Origin: Heterohyrax brucei | Lineage: Eukaryota; Chordata; Mammalia; Hyracoidea; Procaviidae | Direction of reading: 5' to 3' | Assembly: GCA_028571685.1 (NCBI GenBank) | Contig: CM053140.1 | Location: forward strand, 25,711,501 to 25,775,500 | DNA length: 64,000 nucleotides | Shown here: one piece after another, positions 40,471-52,320 of the stretch | Numbering within the stretch: position 1 is the first letter of the stretch | Layout: each line of letters begins with the position of its first letter | The notes under the pieces: generated by a model | Database searches by the model: none | Told to the model about the DNA's origin: nothing | Seen by the model: only the letters and a program-made list of their open reading frames with translations | Position numbers and translations under genes: made by a program

Positions 40471-41712
40471 AGTACAGCCATTCTGGAAAAAAATATGGTG
40501 CTTTCTTAGAAAGCTAGAAATAGAAATTCCACATGATCCAACAATCCCAGTCACATAAATAGTACTCTACAGACCCATGTTCATTGTAGCACTGTTAAAA
40601 ATAACAAAAAGAGGGGAACAATCTAGATGCCCATCGACAGACAAACGATGGTACATACACACAATGAAGTACTGTGCAACAGTAAAGAACGATGATGACT
40701 CTGAAGCATCTCACAATATGAATGAATCTGGGAGGCATTATGCTGAGTAAACAAAGTTAACCACAAAAGGACAAGTGCTGTATGAGACCACTACAGTAAA
40801 AACTCATGGAAAGGTTTACCCACAAAAAGAGTCTTTGATGGTTATGAAGGAGAGGAGGGGTGGAATTAAAGACCACTACACAGAGAATTGATAAGTGGTA
40901 ACTTTGGTAAAGGAAACTTTGGGGAGGCCAGGCAACTTGTCCAAGACAAGGTCATGGAAGCTCCATTGATAACATCCAAACTCCCTGCAGAATCAAATTA
41001 CTGGACTGGGGGCTGTAGGGACCACCGTCTCAGGGAGCACTAGCTCAAATGCATAACACAGTTTATAAAGAAAAAGTTTTGCATTCTTTGTTGAGTAGCA
41101 TCTGTGGTATTAAAACATTGAGAGTGGCCATCTAAGAAATTCCATTGGTCTCACCCCATCAGGAGCAAGGAAAAGTGAAGAAGACCAAAAATACAAGGGA
41201 ATAATTAATCCAAAGGACTAATGGACCTCAACTACTATGCTCTCCATCAGATTGAGGCCAGTACAACTTGATGGTGCTGGACTACCACCCACTGACTGCT
41301 CTGACTGGGATCACAATAGAGGATCCTGGACAGAACCGGAGAAAAATGTAGAACAAAATCCTAACTCACAGAAAAAGATCAGACTTACTGGCCTGACAGA
41401 GAGTGGAGAAACCCTGAGAGTATGGCCCCTAGATATGCTTTTAGCTCAATAATGAAGTCATTCCCGAGGTCTACCTTTCAGCCAAAGACTACACAGGCCC
41501 ATAAACCAAAACAAGACAAAAGCGGCACAGAGGCAAGGACCAGAAGTCAGGAGGGGGCAGGAAAGCTGATAATGGGGAACCCAAGGTCAAGAAGGAAAGA
41601 GCGCTGGCGTACCATGGGACTGACAACCAGTGTCACAAAACAGTGTGTAACATTAATTGTTTAATGAGAAACTAATTTGTAAACTTTCATCTCAAACACA
41701 ATTTTTAAAAAA
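40471..41712 (+). mobile_element. L1 ORF2 end and 3' UTR
   Basis: Reads ORF2 C-terminal codons (tgatccaacaatcccagtca; then ggtacatacacacaatgaag) followed by a ~1-kb 3' UTR shared with 58690-59500, ending in an A-rich tail. Confidence 0.7.
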
Positions 41713-42370
41713 ATCAAGTTTCATAGACTCTCCTGACATCCAGGTCAGTCTTTTCTTTCCTGTCTTTTTAATGACCTTTTGCTTTCTTCATCTATGACCT
41801 CTTTGATGTCATCATGCAACTTGTCTTTGGCCACTTGAGTTCAATGTGTCACATCTAATCTTGAGAAGGATAGTCTCTAAATTCAAGTGGGATATACTCT
41901 AAGTTGTACTTTAGATCTTGTGGACTTGTTTCAATTTTATTCAGCTCCAACTTGAATTTGAATATGAGCAGTTCTAAGTTGTCCCCTGGCCTTGTTCTGA
42001 CCTATGACATTGAGCTTCTCCATTATCTCTTTCATTTTGAAACCTCTGTATTCCATTTCATGAGATTCTTGCATATTGGTGACCACTTATGTTGTTGAAA
42101 AAAGATATTTCCAATGAATAGGTCACTGTTTTTGCAAAATTCTATCCTGTGATATCTGGTGTCACTTCTATCACCAAGGCCGTGTTCTCCAACTACCAAA
42201 CCTTTGTTTCCAGTTTTCACATTTCAATCACCAGTAATTATCAATGCAGCTTGTTCACATATTTGGTCAACTTCAGACTGCAGAAGTTGCTTAAAATCTT
42301 CAGTTTCTTCATCTTTGGCATTACTGGTTGGTGCGTAATTTTGAGTAATAGTCTATTAACTGGTCTTCCT
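41713..42370 (-). mobile_element. RTE 5' part, antisense
   Basis: Reversed endonuclease and linker region (caatcaccagtaattatcaa encodes the degenerate GDWN area). Abuts the 3' end of another antisense RTE at 42371. Confidence 0.75.
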
Positions 42371-43508
42371 TATGTTGTTGCTGTTAGGTGCTGTGGAGTC
42401 AGTTCTGACTCATAGTGATCCTATGCACAACAGAACGAAAGATTGTCCAGTCTTGCATGCCCACAACTGTTTTTATGTTTAAGCCCATTGTTGCAGCAAC
42501 TGTGTCAATCCAACTCACTGAGAGTCTTCCTCCTTTTCACTGACCCTCCACTCTACCAAGCATAATGTCCTTCTCCAGGACATTATGTCAGGAGGACAAT
42601 ATGTCCAAAGTATGTAAGATACAGTCTCACCATCTTTGCTTCCAAGGAGCACTCTGGTTGCACTTCTTCCAGAACAGATCTGATTGTTCTTTTCGGCAGT
42701 CCACAGTACTTTCAATGTTCTTCTCCAACATCACAATTTAAAGGCTTGAATTCTTCTTGTTCATTGTCCAGCTTTCACATGCATACGATGCAATTGAAAA
42801 TACCACGGCTTGGGTCAGGTGTACCTTAATCTTCAAGGTGACATCTTGATTTTCAATAGTTTAAAGAGGTCCTTTGCAGCAGATTTTCCCGATGCCATGT
42901 GTCTTTTGATTTCTTGACTGCTGCTTCCGTGGGTGTTGATTGTGGAATTGAGTAAAACTAATGCTTGACAATCTCAATTCTTTCTCCGTTTATCATGATG
43001 TTGCTACTGGTCCAGTTTGAGAAGATTTTTATTTTACAGATGTTGAGATGCAAGCCATACTGAAAGCTGTGGTCTTTGATCTTCGTCAGTAAGTGTTTCA
43101 AATCCTCTTCACTTCCAGTAAACAGCATTGTGTTACCTGCATAACACAGACTGTTAATGAATCTTCCTCTAATCCTGATGCCTCATTCTCCTTCATATAG
43201 CCCAGTTTTCAGATTATTGGCTTCAGATTATTTGCTAGGCATGAAGATTGAAATGGCATGGTGAAAGGATACAACCCTGATACACACCTTTCCGGACTGT
43301 AAACCATGCAGTGCCCCCTTATTCTTTTCACACAACTGCCTCTTGATCCATGTACAGATTCCTTAAGAGCACAGTTAAGTGTTCAGGAATTCCTATTCTC
43401 TGCAATGTTATCCATAATTTGTTACAATCTACACAGTCAATTGTATTTGCATAATCATGGACTTGTCTTAATTTTCATCAGCTTCAACTAGAACTTGCGT
43501 ATGGACAA
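42371..43508 (-). mobile_element. RTE 3' half, antisense, with internal deletion
   Basis: Begins with the reversed tail (gttgttgctgttaggtgctg), runs through the RT, and near 43455 jumps to sequence normally just downstream of the endonuclease (catggacttgtcttaatttt). Confidence 0.75.
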
Positions 43509-43880
43509 TTGATGGTCTTTTTTTTTGTGGTGGGAGCTATTTTAGAAGTAAAAGTGAAAAACAGAACCGATAGAGAACCTCAGGTGCAAACACAGACAGG
43601 CACAAAAGGAATGCTGTGCTGGGGAGGACACTTCTTTCTCTCTGAAAGTGACTTTTTGTGAAGCTGGAAGAACTTCAGAATCATGGAGCATGTAAGCACA
43701 GGTTGCTGGTCCTCTACTCTCTGAGGCTACATCTCCCAGTCAAGACACTTGAGGGCGCTGGAACTTCAAAAAGCCCCAGGATGGTCACTGAACAGATGCT
43801 TCGAAGTCCCAGATCCAGAAACCCAGACTTTCCCTATAGAAGTCTAATGCCTGGTGATCTTGAGCATTTCTTCACACGTC
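43509..43880. other. No feature recognised
   Basis: T-run then unassigned sequence. Confidence 0.3.
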
Positions 43881-44560
43881 CAGTAGCTACTTGAATGTCT
43901 TCTTTTGTGACATGTCTGTTCATGTCTTTTGTCCATTTTTTAATTTAATTATTGGTTTTTTGTTGTAGAGGTGTTCAATTTTCCTGTAGATTTCAGAGAC
44001 CAGACCTTTGTCGGATTTGTCTTAACCCCACATTTTTTTCCTGGTCTGTACTTTTTGCTTTTCTGCTGAAGACTTTTAGTGAGCATAAAGGTTTGATTTT
44101 AGAAGATCCCAGTTATCTTGCTTACATTCTGGTGTTCATGTATTGTTATTTATGGTTATGGTTTGTATGCTGTTTGTGTGGTGTATTAGGACCTTAAAAT
44201 ACATTTTTCATTGTGGTAAATACATAGATAACAAAACAGCCATTTTAACAATCTTTGCGTTTACAGTCCTGTGGCACTAAACATGTTTATCATGCTGATC
44301 AACCACCATCATGAGTGTTCAATTATTTATTTAAAAATAAAGTTTTTATTGCAGTAAATACGTATATTATATATAATACATGGGTCGGATCTGAGTCGAC
44401 GGCACTTGACTGGCTTGGCTATAACACATATTTTTGTTGTATGTGTAATATTTTGATGTATGTATAATTACATTAATCACATTGTTTGACCACAGCTGCT
44501 GTTTCCAGATTTTCCACCACCCCATAGAAGCTCAGGGTCCCCTAGGCAGTGGGTGCCCCT
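43881..44560 (-). mobile_element. L1-derived sequence, antisense
   Basis: Contains the familiar reversed L1 stretch (gtctgttcatgtcttttgtc; then gaccagacctttgtcggatt) and reversed L1M 3' UTR-like sequence (cattttaacaatctttgcgt). Contains the micro-insertion at 44382-44420. Confidence 0.55.
44382..44420 (+). mobile_element. Micro-insertion of AfroSINE-like 3' tail (39 bp)
   Basis: Segment gggtcggatctgagtcgacg then gcacttgactggcttggct, flanked by ataatacat (44373-44381) and ataacacat (44421-44429), a 9-bp duplication with one mismatch. Closely similar to the insertion at 21080. Confidence 0.65.
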
Positions 44561-44799
44561 TTTTCTCTTCAATCACTTTTCATATATCAAGTTATCGTTA
44601 ATGTTAGTATCTGAAACATCCATTTCTTGCAAAGCCAAATTGAGTATTGATGTCCCTGTTAGAACAGCACTTACTTCCAAAAAAAGCTGTATTTTCTAAA
44701 AGCTTAACTGCTCCTTTCTCACAATTTTCATTAGGAAATGCTTGTAAGAATCTAAGATTTTCAGACTACCCTTGTTGCTACAGCTCCTCAGGTCCTCTG

Positions 44800-45012
44800 T
44801 CGGAGTCCAAATACTCTGCCGGTTCCCACTATTTCAATCCCCAGGTCTTTAAAATGTGTATCAGGGTAGAATTGTGCTCCATAGGATTTTCAGTGGCTGC
44901 TTTTTTGGAAGTAGATCGCCAGGTCTTTCTTCCAAGGCACCTCAGAGTGGACTCCAGCCTCTAATTTATCAGTTAATAGCCAAACCAACTTACTGTTTGC
45001 ACCATTCAGGAA
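44800..45012 (-). mobile_element. AfroSINE-like SINE, antisense (diverged)
   Basis: Reversed body (attgtgctccataggatttt; then ttggaagtagatcgccaggt) and head relic (tcagttaatagccaaaccaa). Confidence 0.6.
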
Positions 45013-45019
45013 CTTCCTT

Positions 45020-45260
45020 TATAACTTAGGTTGTTGTTAGGTGCCATTAAGTCAATTCCGATTCATGGAGACCCAGTGTCCAACAGAATGAAACACTGTC
45101 CAGTCCCTCATCACTGTCACAATCTTTAAGCTCATTGGTGCAGCCGCAGTGTCAATCCGTCTTATTGAAGGTCTTTCTCTTTTTCACTGGCCATCTACTT
45201 TACCAAGTAAAGGAACTGGTCCCTCCTGATAACATGGCTCAAGTACATGAGACGTAGTCA
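45020..45260 (-). mobile_element. RTE 3' end, antisense
   Basis: Reversed tail gttgttgttaggtgccatta then caatccgtcttattgaaggt; ends right before the olfactory receptor relic. Confidence 0.7.
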
Positions 45261-45261
45261 A

Positions 45262-45357
45262 TCCTACCTGAAACCCCTCATCTACAGCCTGCACAACAGC
45301 GACCTGAGGAGCACCTTGGTGGTCCTCATCAACATACAGTCAGCTTTCAGCTGGTGA
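45262..45357 (+). pseudogene. Olfactory receptor pseudogene, C-terminal relic
   Basis: Plus-strand codons from 45268 read LKPLIYSLHNSDLRSTLVVL, matching the seventh transmembrane signature NPLIYSLRN plus the cytoplasmic tail start of olfactory receptors (Asn to Lys, Arg to His). A stop follows at 45355-45357. Everything upstream is an antisense RTE, so the gene was truncated or buried. Subfamily cannot be told. Confidence 0.6.
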
Positions 45358-45510
45358 TCCCAGGATAGACAGGTCTCAGTGTCCAATGACAGTGCACATC
45401 TGTCCTGAAGTTCCAAGCAAGTCACAATCTTAGTTCCTTCAATCACATTGCTTTCTGTTATTGTGTTTCTTCCTTTGTTCTTCCAGCAACTACTTAACAT
45501 CTCTTACATT
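45358..45510. other. Flank of the receptor relic
   Basis: No repeat or coding recognised. Confidence 0.3.
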
Positions 45511-45930
45511 TTGTTGCTATTGTTGTTGTTGCTAGTGGCTGTCTCAGATGTGGTGACCCCACATACAAGAGAACAAAACATTGCCCCATTGATGCCATAT
45601 TCACCATCATTTTTATGCTCAAGTTCATGGTTGCAGCTATCATGGCTATGCTCAAGTTCATGGTTGCAGCGATCATGTATTGTGAGTGCCCCACAACCTA
45701 GGGGCTCACCTTCCGGCACTATATGGGGCAATATCTGCTGTGATTCATAGGATTTTTATTGGCTAAACTTTGGAAGTAGATCTCCAGACCCTACTTACTT
45801 GCTAATTGATCTTCATTTAGAAGCTGTGATGAAACCCATTCACCGCGGGAGGACCTGCTGATACGTGAAATACCGTTGGAATAGCTTCCAGCAACATGCA
45901 AGCCACAAGAGTACAACAGACAAATGGATA
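45511..45930 (-). mobile_element. Non-autonomous RTE, antisense, with 33-bp tandem duplication
   Basis: Reversed tail (gttgttgttgctagtggctg) followed by the reversed RTE 5' segment (gcttccagcaacatgcaagc). A 33-bp unit starting tatgctcaagttcatggttg is repeated at 45614-45646 and 45647-45679 with three differences. Confidence 0.6.
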
Positions 45931-46124
45931 ATGGGATTGTATACCCACATCTCTAAAAAGAAAGCTAGAACAGAAGCTGCAGGGGCCTCAGCTCACGAGA
46001 TGCAGAATAATGCAAGAGACCAGTGGAGAATTCTCCCCAAACAGTAACTCTGTCAGCTGTGAAGGGCTGTGGCTGTCATTTGTGAGGGTAACTTGGGCTG
46101 GAACTTGGGTATGAATGAGAGTTC

Positions 46125-46330
46125 CATGTATAGATTCTAGAGTCAGACAGCCTGGGTTTGAATCCCTTCTCTGTCACTTCTTAGTCATGTGGCTTTGGGC
46201 AAGTTACTTGGTCTCTCTGTGCCCCAGTTTCTTCCTCCATAAAATGGGAATGATCATAGCCCCTACCTCATGGTGTTATTATGAAAATTAAGTGACTTTC
46301 TTTACACAAGACACTTTGAATGGTGCGGGC
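46125..46330 (+). repeat. MIR SINE
   Basis: Good MIR core: gagtcagacagcctgggttt, gtggctttgggcaagttact, cagtttcttcctccataaaa. Confidence 0.85.
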
Positions 46331-46364
46331 ATATCAAGGGCTGTGTCAGTGTTAAGTGTATTAT

Positions 46365-46600
46365 TGTTGCTGTTGCTATTGTTAGGTGCTGTCAAGTTGG
46401 TTCCAACACATCACAAGCCTGAATGGCACAACAGAATGAAACACTGCCAAGCCTGTGCCACCCTCCCAGTTGTTGCTCTGTGTGAGCCCAATGTTGCAGC
46501 CAGTGTGTCATTCCATCTCACTGAGGGTCTTGCTTTTTTTCATTGAACCCTCTACTTCAGCAAATGCGATGTCCTTCTAAGTGTCAACCACATTGTTGTT
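46365..46600 (-). mobile_element. RTE 3' end, antisense
   Basis: Reversed tail gttgctattgttaggtgctg then ccagtgtgtcattccatctc. Confidence 0.7.
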
Positions 46601-47190
46601 GTTGTTAGGAGTCCTTGTTACCAAAAAGCCAGTCCAACTCGAAGAGCCCTTGTCTTTCCCAAGTAAGAATACACAAGAAGGATCAAAATTAGTTTTCCTT
46701 TGGCAAGCTCTATTTTACTTGTGACAGGTAAAAGGAGTCAGTGGGACTCTAAACCTCTTTCCAAAGTCTGACTCCACTCAGAAAGAGATTGCAGGTTTTA
46801 TAGTCTCAAGGCTAATCAGGCATTTATGATTATTCAAGAGTTTTCCAAGACAGGGCAGAGTTTCTAGAGAAGTGGGTGGGAACAGATTAATGAAGTCACA
46901 TGCACAGCTGGGCACCAAGATGGATTCCACAGCAAAGATCTCTGGGACCTGGAGCAAGACCTATTATGGACTGTGGCACTGGTGTGGTTTCTTCCTCATC
47001 CTGTTCCAATCCCCAGGCCAAGTCAGGGTTCCCAGGCACTCCCAGTGGAAGGTCAAGAAGTTTCTCTTTACCCATGTTCAGCTAACTGTTTCTAGCAGGC
47101 CAGCTTCTGCAAAAACAACTCAAGGACACTAGTTAGCTACTCTGAGTAACTTACTTTATCTTTCAAAGATGTGGGAAAGCTAGGACAGGG
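46601..47190. other. Unclassified, LTR-like
   Basis: Composition and a reversed TATA-like/poly-A-like layout suggest an LTR, but no family was recognised. Confidence 0.25.
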
Positions 47191-47261
47191 GTGTTTTGTT
47201 CCAGATGGTTATTGTCTCTCCTGTTTTACATTGTATTGGTTCATACACTGTCCCAACTTTC

Positions 47262-47470
47262 TATCACACCATCAAGTCAGTTCCATCTCCTAGTGACTCT
47301 AATGTACATCACAAATGAAACAATCCTCAGTCCTGCACCAGCCTCTCAATCGTTGTTGTGCTTGAGGTCATTGCAACAGTCACTACACCAAGTCATCTGG
47401 TTGAGGATCTTCATCTTTCACCTTGACAGTGCCACAAATCTTGTGGTCATGCCTGTTGTTCAGTATCCAT
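47262..47470 (-). mobile_element. RTE 3' end, antisense (very diverged)
   Basis: Diverged reversed tail (caccatcaagtcagttccat) and adjoining sequence. Confidence 0.4.
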
Positions 47471-47797
47471 GGGCTAAATTCTCTCAGAGTTGGTCTCAGA
47501 GGCTTCAAGGAGGATTTGGGGATCTTTGTTCCTTCCTTTACCCTGATCTGCCCCTCCCCCAATGATTTTTTTTATTCTCCTAAAATGCATATTACATAAA
47601 ATTTGCCATTTTAACCACTTTTAAGAGTACAATTCAGAGACATTCATTCCTTTCACAGTGTTGTATGCATGTCTCCACCATGTAATTGCAGAATTTTTCC
47701 ATCACCACAAACAGAAGCTCGGTACCCCTTAAACCATAACTCCCCAATCCCCCTTCCTCCAGCCTCTGACAACCGCTTAATCTACTTTATGTCTCTA

Positions 47798-48343
47798 TGA
47801 GGCCTGACAATTAAGTTCATGAACTCATCCTAGAAAAAGCGCTGAATATCACTACAGTCACCTTCGAAGTCCTCCCCTTGGGAAGCTGTGCACTGTCACC
47901 AGCACCTAGTCCACCCTTCAAAGCAGTTTTGGAACGTTCTCTAGAATGGCCATCAGAGCAGTCGTTGTATTACCCTTGATTTCCTGAATGTCACCAAAAT
48001 GTCTTCCTTTCAGTATTTCCTTTATCTTCTGGTAAAGAAAAAAGTCATTGGGGGCCAGATTAGGTGAGTAGGGAGGATATTCCAATACAGTTATTTGTTT
48101 ACTGGCTAAAAACTCCCTCACAGACAACTATGCAGTTAAGTTCACAAACTTGTCACTGTGCTACCATGCGCAATGGCCATTCCAGAAAGAGTTTCAAAAT
48201 TGCTCTGAAGAGTGGCCTAGGCACTGGCATTTGTCCAGAGCTTCACAAAGGGACTACTTCAAAGCTGACCGTTGTGGCATTCAGCAATGAGGTACATAGA
48301 ACTTAGAACAATTAAGTTCGTGGACTTAACTGTCAGACCCTCA
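47798..48343. mobile_element. Fold-back mariner MITE, copy C
   Basis: Starts tgaggcctgacaattaagtt after TA and ends gtcagaccctca. The minus strand of the long arm reads SVREFLASKQITVLEYPPYS then PNLAPNDFFLYQKIKEILKG. The short arm lies at the right in opposite orientation with an internal TIR at about 48127-48165. Confidence 0.85.
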
Positions 48344-48892
48344 TTTGGATTAACCTTTTCTAGATATTTCTTGTAGGTAGGATCACACAATACTTGGCCT
48401 TCTGTGTCTGACTTATTTAGCTGAGCATGGTATTTTCAAGCCTCATCCGTGTTATAACATGCATCAGCACTTCATTTCTCTTTAGATCTGAAGAATGCTT
48501 CATTGTATGGATGGATCACGTGTTGTTTATCCATTCATCAGTTGATGGACACTTGGGTTGTTTCCACTCTGGCTGTTGAGAATGCTGCTGCATTGATGTA
48601 CACATATCTAATTAAGTCCTTGCTTCCACTTGTCTTGGATATATACCTCAGAATGGGTTTGTTAGATCACATGGCAATTCTACATTCATATTTTGAAGAA
48701 TTGACAAACTGTTTTCCACAATGGCTGCATGATTTTACATCCCCACCAGGAATGGATGTGATTTCTCTCCACCGTTGCCAACACCTGTTGTTTTCCAACT
48801 TTTTTTACCATTGTCAGCTGGATGAATGTGACGTGGTTTCTCAGTGTGGTTTCGATTTGCATCTCCCGAAAGACTAATATGGAAACCCTACA

Positions 48893-49025
48893 GGGATGGT
48901 GGTTAAGAGCTACAGCTGCTAACCAAACGATTGGCAGTTTAAATCCACCAGGTGCTCCCTGGAAACTCTATAAGGCAGTTCAGCACTGTCCTACAGGGTT
49001 GCTACAGCTCAACAGCAGTAGGGTT
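48893..49025 (+). mobile_element. AfroSINE-like SINE inside L1
   Basis: Head gctgctaaccaaacgattgg then cagtttaaatccacca, tail cagggttgctacagctcaac. Confidence 0.75.
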
Positions 49026-49245
49026 TGGGTAATGACTAACAATGTTAAACACTTTTTCATGTGTTTGTTGGCGAATTGTATTTCTTTTTTGAGGAAATAT
49101 CTTCTTAAATTCTTTGTCTACTTTTAACTGGATTGTCTCTTTGTTAAGTTCTAGGGGTTCTTTATATATTCTGCATACTAGTCCCTTATCAGACATATGA
49201 TTTTCAAAGTATTTCTCCCATCCTTTTAGTTTCTTCCTCGGTGAT

Positions 49246-49920
49246 TTTATTATGTTTTAATATTTCATTGTGCTTTAAGTGCAAGTTTAGTCAAAGTCAA
49301 TTTGTCATACCAAATTTACATACTTATTGCTATGCAGCTCTAACTGCTCTCCCTACACTGACAGCACACGCCTTTCCACCCTGTATTTCTCATGTCCGTT
49401 CAACTAGTTCCTGTCACCCTCTGCCCTGTCATCTTGCCTCTGGACAGGAGCTGCCCAGTTAGTCTCATGTATCTGCTTAAACCAAGAAGCACACTCTTCA
49501 CCAGTATCATTTTATGTCTTATAGTCCAGTCCAATCTTTGTCTGAAGAGTTGGCTTCAGGAATGGTTTCAACTGTAGGCTAAGGGTAAGTCTGAGGGTCA
49601 TATCTTCCAGGGGCTCTCCAGTCTGTTGGATCATCAAGTTTCATCTAATTAAGTTTGAGGTCTGTATCCTATTTTTCTTCTACTCAATCAGAGACTCTTT
49701 GTTGAGTTTCATGTCATTGGTGATCTTCAGGCACCATCTAGTTCTTCTGATTTCTTGCTGATGTAGTATCTGGATTATGTGGTGCCTTCTGTCTCTTGGG
49801 CTCATATTTTCCTTATGTCTTTAATGCCCTTCATTTTTCTCTGCTCTAGGTAGGTCGGGACTAATTGATGCTTCTTAGATGGTCACTTTCTAGCTTTTAA
49901 GACCCAGACAGCACTCACCG
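49246..49920 (-). mobile_element. L1 3' UTR, antisense
   Basis: Starts with a T-rich run; contains tgccttctgtctcttgggct and tgatgcttcttagatggtca, recalled as afrotherian L1 3' UTR sequence in reverse. Confidence 0.5.
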
Positions 49921-50211
49921 AAGTCCCCCCAGCAATTCTTAGTGTGGTGAAAAGGCTGGGTGTTGGTGGTTTCAGGGTCTCTGAGAATCAGATACAGGTT
50001 CAAGTCTTGGCTATGGAACATACCAGTTGTGTGCCTTTGGGTAAGCAACATTACTACAGGGGTCTTTTTCAAGTGGGAATAATATTTGCATGTATTGTAC
50101 AAAGTTCTGGTAAAGGGTCATTCCCCCAAGACCACCCTGCCACATGAAACTCTTTGGATCAAACCCTGCTGTTGTTAAGTGTCATCAGGTAAGTTCCAAG
50201 TCATAGTGATT
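49921..50211 (+). repeat. MIR-like relic and short RTE/SINE tail piece
   Basis: About 49980-50110 is MIR-like (gtgtgcctttgggtaagcaa). 50168-50211 resembles a reversed RTE tail. Confidence 0.4.
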
Positions 50212-50726
50212 GCCTTAGGCATCTACTGTTACTACAATAGAAATAGCACAAACGGACATCTTTAACAAAGAGAAATTTATTTTCCCACAGAAAAGTAGGC
50301 TAAAAGTCCAAATGCAGGGCATCAGCTTGGGAAATCTTTCTCTTTGGCTCTGGAGGAAGGTCTTTATCCTCAATCTTCCTATGAACTGGAAGCTTCTGAG
50401 GTGCAGGGACCCTGGCTCCAAAGGACACACTCCGTTCTTACCACTGCTTCTTTCCTGATGGTATGATATCCCCAGTTTCGTATTTGCTTTCCTTTCCTTT
50501 ATATCCCAAGAGATTGCCTCAAGGCACAATATAGTCTTATAGATTGAGTGCTACCTCATTGGTACAGCCACCACCCATCCTCCCTCGTTAACATCATAGA
50601 GGCAGGATTTACAGCATATAGGAGCATCATAATACCAGGAACCATGGCCTAGCCAAAGCTATACATACATTTTCTTGGCAGGGTGGGGTGGGGGGAAGGA
50701 CACATATAATTCAATCCATTATAGCA
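50212..50726 (-). mobile_element. MaLR-like solo LTR, antisense
   Basis: Reversed LTR from gccttaggcatctactgtta to tcaatccattatagca, with reversed poly-A signal near 50275. Confidence 0.6.
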
Positions 50727-51755
50727 CCCTATGTTAAACAAGGCTCCAGGAATTGATAAAACATCAACGGAGATGTTTCAACAAACCTATGCAGCACTAG
50801 AAGTACTCCCTTGCCTGTGCCAAGAAATTTGGAGGACAGCTATCTGGCCAAATGACTGTAAGAGATACATATTTATGTCAATTCCCAAGAAAGGTAATCT
50901 GGACCAAGTGTGGAAATTATCAAACAATATCATTGTTTTAGTCAACTAGGGCTTCCCTAGCAGGAATACCACAGAGTGGATGGCTTTAACAAAGGTAAGT
51001 TTATTCGTACACAGTCTGGTAGGCTACAAGTCCAAATTCAGGATGTCCACTCCAGGGGAAGCCTTTCCCCCTTCTTGGCTCTGGAGGAAAGTCCAGTATT
51101 GCATCAGCCTTTGTCCAAGGAGCATCTTGGTGCAGGAACCTCAGGTCTGAAGGATGTGCTCTTCTCCTGATGCTGCTTTCTTGATGGTGTGAGGTTCCCA
51201 ATTCTCTGCTTGCTTCTCTTTCCTTTTATCTCTAGTAGGATAAAAGGATAAAGGGTGGGGCAAGTCATACTCCAGGGAAACTCCCTTTACATGGGAGCAG
51301 GGAGAATCCTATGAAGGGATTTACAGTGCCATCCTAATCCTTTAACATACAGCATAGGAAAACCACAAAATGGAGGTCAATCACAAAATACTGAGAATCA
51401 CAGCTGAGGCACACGGCTACACATATTTTTGGCAGGACATAATTCAATCCATGGCAATTGTTAATATCACATACAGTAAAATTTTGCTAAAGATCATTCA
51501 AAAGTGACTCCAACAGCATATTGACAGACAACTTCCAGAAATGCAAGCTGGATTCAGAAGAGAACATGGAACCAGGGATATCATAGCTGATGTCAGATGG
51601 ATCTTAACTGAAAGCAGTGAATACCAGAAAGATGTTTACCTGTGTTTCATTGATTATGCAAAGGCATTTGACTGTGTGGATCATAACAAACTATGGACAA
51701 TGTTACACAGAATGGGGATTGCAGAACACTTAATTGTGCTCATGAAGAACCTGTA
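50727..51755 (+). mobile_element. RTE RT-domain fragment split by an LTR
   Basis: Sense RTE in two pieces, 50727-50935 and 51457-51755: WPNDCKRYIFMSIPKKGN, then GFRREHGTRDIIADVRWILT and CFIDYAKAFDCVDHNKLWTM. The solo LTR 50936-51456 lies between them. The right end is cut by mariner copy D. Confidence 0.85.
50936..51456 (-). mobile_element. MaLR-like solo LTR, antisense, inserted in RTE
   Basis: 521 bp, flanked by ATTG at 50932-50935 and 51457-51460; the RTE reading is continuous if one flank is removed. Confidence 0.65.
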
Positions 51756-52318
51756 TGAAGTTTAACAATTAAGTCTGCAAACTTAATTGTTCTGAATGCT
51801 ACATACTTCATTGCTGAATATCACTACAATCATCTTTGAAGTACTCCCCTTGGGAAGTTATGCACCAACGCTAGTGCCTAGTCCACCCTTCAAAGCAATT
51901 TTGAAACTCTTTCTGGAATGGCCATTGTGCACAATGGCAAGGTAGCAAGCTCACGAACTTAATTGTATAGTTGTCTGTGAGAGAGTTTTTAGCCAGTAAA
52001 TTAATAACTGTATTTGAACACCCTCCCTACTCACCTGATCTGGCCCCCAGTGACTTTTTTCTTTACCCAAAGATAATGGAACTACTGAAAGGAAGACATT
52101 TTGATGACATTCAGGACATCAAGGGTAGTACAACAACAACTCTGCTCGCCATTCCAGAAAAACAGTTGCAAAATTGCTTTGAAGGGTGGACTAGGTGCTG
52201 GCATGTGTGTATAGCTTCCCAAGGGAAGTACTTCAAAGGTGATTGTAGTAATACTCAGCAATGAGGTCTGTAGCACTTTTTCTAGGATGAGTTTGTGAAC
52301 TTAATGCGGCAGTCCTCG
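51756..52318. mobile_element. Fold-back mariner MITE, copy D
   Basis: Flanked by TA (51754-51755 and 52319-52320). Short reversed arm first, internal reversed 5' TIR near 51930-51965, then a plus-strand transposase C-terminus: SVREFLASKLITVFEHPPYS, PDLAPSDFFLYPKIMELLKG, to IASQGKYFKGD. Confidence 0.88.
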
Positions 52319-52320
52319 TA

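Larger units (their letters stand above)
47570..49245 (-). mobile_element. L1M-type LINE, antisense, with two insertions
   Basis: Reversed L1 3' UTR (ttgccattttaaccactttt) and ORF2 end (tccattcatcagttgatgga, gttttccacaatggctgcat). Fold-back mariner copy C (47798-48343) and an AfroSINE-like SINE (about 48893-49025) are inserted in it. Confidence 0.8.

Noticed and set aside
51541..51765. Reverse-transcriptase-like frame as an active gene
   Set aside because: It is a fragment of RTE cut by an LTR and a mariner element.
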